A DNA stretch of 64,000 nt from R-RK-3 sp963842775 (GTDB lineage: Bacteria > Pseudomonadota > Alphaproteobacteria > Rhizobiales > Rhodomicrobiaceae). A model generated the notes under the pieces. That model saw nothing but the letters and a program-made list of their open reading frames with translations, was not told where the DNA came from and did no database searches. The position numbers and the translations under genes are program-made. Below, piece by piece: positions 62,964 through 64,000 of the stretch (positions are counted from its first letter, which is position 1; the number at the start of each line of letters is the position of its first letter). The DNA lies in the NCBI GenBank assembly GCA_963842775.1, contig CAWJHQ010000006.1, forward strand, positions 1-64,000. Direction: 5' to 3'.

Positions 62964-64000
62964 ATGCAATCAACGGACCTCAGGGAACAGTTCACCGCCA
63001 TCGCGGATGCATGGGCACTCGCTCAGGGTATCGTCGACACGGTCCGCGAGCCCGTTCTTGTGCTGGACAGAGAGCTGCGCGTGATAGCTGCAAGCCGCTC
63101 TTTCTATTCGACGTTCAAGGTTCGCCCCGAGGACACCAAAGGCAGGCTTCTTTATGCGTTGGGTGATGGTCAATGGGACATTCCAAAAGCTTCGCGTGCT
63201 CCTGGAGAAAATCATACCCGAGCAGGGCGTGATGGAGGGCTATGAGGTCGAGCATGAGTTCCCTGGCCTCGGCCCCCGCACGATGTGCTTGAATGCCCGC
63301 CAGGTGTTCTACGAGGAAGGCGCCAATACAACCATCCTGCTCGGCATGGAAGATATTACGGACCGGCGCGTGCTGGAGCGCGAAAAGGACGAATTGCTCC
63401 GCGAGAAGGATGTGCTGCTTCAGGAACTGCAGCACCGAATTGCCAATAGCCTGACGATCATCGCAAGCATCATTTTAATGAAGGCGCGAACGGTGCAGTC
63501 GGAAGAGACGCGTCTTCATCTCCAGGACGCGCACAAGCGGGTCATGTCGATTGCCGCCGTGCAAGAGCAACTCCATGCTTCGGGAGTGGGGTCTATCGAA
63601 GTTGCGCCTTACCTTTCAAGATTATGCGAGACCCTCGCGGCTTCGATGATTGGCGACTCCCGGCCGATCTCGCTGAAAGCAACCGGCGACGGCGGCAGCG
63701 CTACATCCCGTCAGGCGGAGAAGTCTCGGATTGATCGTGACCGAGCTCGTCATGAATGCGCTGAAGCATGCATTCCCCAACGAGAAGGCCGCAGGTCAGA
63801 TCACGGTCGCCTATGAAAGGGCCGGAACAAATTGGAAGCTTTCCGTCTCGGACAACGGAATCGGGAAACCGGACGGCGTCTTCGCTCAAGGCAAAGTCCG
63901 GCCTCGGCACCGGCATCATCCAGGCGCTTTCACAACAGCTCGGCGCCAAGGTCGAAACTGTGTCCGGCCCTGCGGGCACAACCGTGTCCGTCACTCACGC
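62964..64000 (+). pseudogene. PAS-HisKA_2 histidine kinase, frame broken and cut by the window end
   Basis: A sensor kinase of some 345 residues. The PAS domain is at about 15-125 (IVDTVREPVLVLDRELRVIA and TTILLGMEDITDRRVLEREK). The HisKA_2 domain has the phospho-histidine in LLQELQHRIANSLTIIASII and the ATPase part has N-box VTELVMNALKHAFPNEK and a G-box region DNGIGKPDGVF. Three inserted bases break the frame: within AAAA near 63185, near 63722, and in AAAG near 63892. The last codons (AGTTVSVTH) reach the window edge without a stop, so a few residues are missing. The start at 62964 is preferred, with an alternative at 62898. The sensed signal is unknown. Confidence 0.8.

Overview
The window looks like an alphaproteobacterial chromosome, most likely Hyphomicrobiales (Rhizobiales). 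The grounds are the high GC coding, HWE/HisKA_2 histidine kinases, FrcBCA-like ABC and TRAP transporters, and palindromic intergenic repeats of a kind common in that order. This placement is inferred from gene content; no rRNA or marker phylogeny was possible.

Layout. 1-6.7 kb is a decayed accessory region. It holds a nuclease-like orphan gene, the wreck of a ~1250-codon gene broken by about eight frameshifts behind an XRE regulator, a tRNA-Ala 3'-end fragment (attachment site) and a frameshifted tyrosine integrase. 6.7-17.6 kb is core-like: dusA, a proline iminopeptidase, an acetate-type Na+ symporter with its DUF4212 partner, and a CrbR/CrbS-like two-component pair (LuxR-type response regulator and symporter-histidine kinase hybrid). 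The pair is separated by an IS110 element sitting in a REP-like palindrome and by a 421-bp partial copy of that element. A tRNA with CAT anticodon follows at 17.8 kb. 18-20 kb holds a small exported protein and a PAS-HWE kinase.

20-42.5 kb is the most distinctive part. Eight minus-strand genes (20.0-28.5 kb) encode envelope DUF proteins, a cytosolic HAD hydrolase and two cytosolic sulfatases. Two outer-membrane channel-like proteins follow on the other strand. Then comes a second sulfatase-HAD pair that is a paralogue of the first but carries export signals. Further on are two paralogous Crp/Fnr regulators around a LuxR-type solo regulator, and a formylglycine-generating enzyme with both active-site cysteines. 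Together this reads as a sulfatase system with a cytosolic and a periplasmic arm plus its own maturase; the substrate is unknown.

42.5-64 kb is catabolic and regulatory. It contains an IS630 scrap, a RibD/DHFR-like reductase with an HxlR regulator, a luciferase-like monooxygenase, and AroQ with a DctMQP TRAP transporter and GntR/FCD regulator (possible quinate/shikimate-type uptake). Next is a sugar ABC transporter divergent from a ROK kinase, Gfo/Idh dehydrogenase, TIM-barrel isomerase and alpha/beta hydrolase operon. After that come an isochorismatase-family gene, composite palindromic repeats, a LuxR/TPR regulator beside an FAD monooxygenase, and a HisKA_2 kinase that runs off the end.

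A caution for every reader: many otherwise well-conserved genes are interrupted by single-base indels, and outside the first 6.7 kb and the IS110 element those I worked out are all +1 insertions. Uncorrected sequencing error is a serious possibility, so 'pseudogene' calls there mean 'reading frame broken in this sequence', not proven loss of function.
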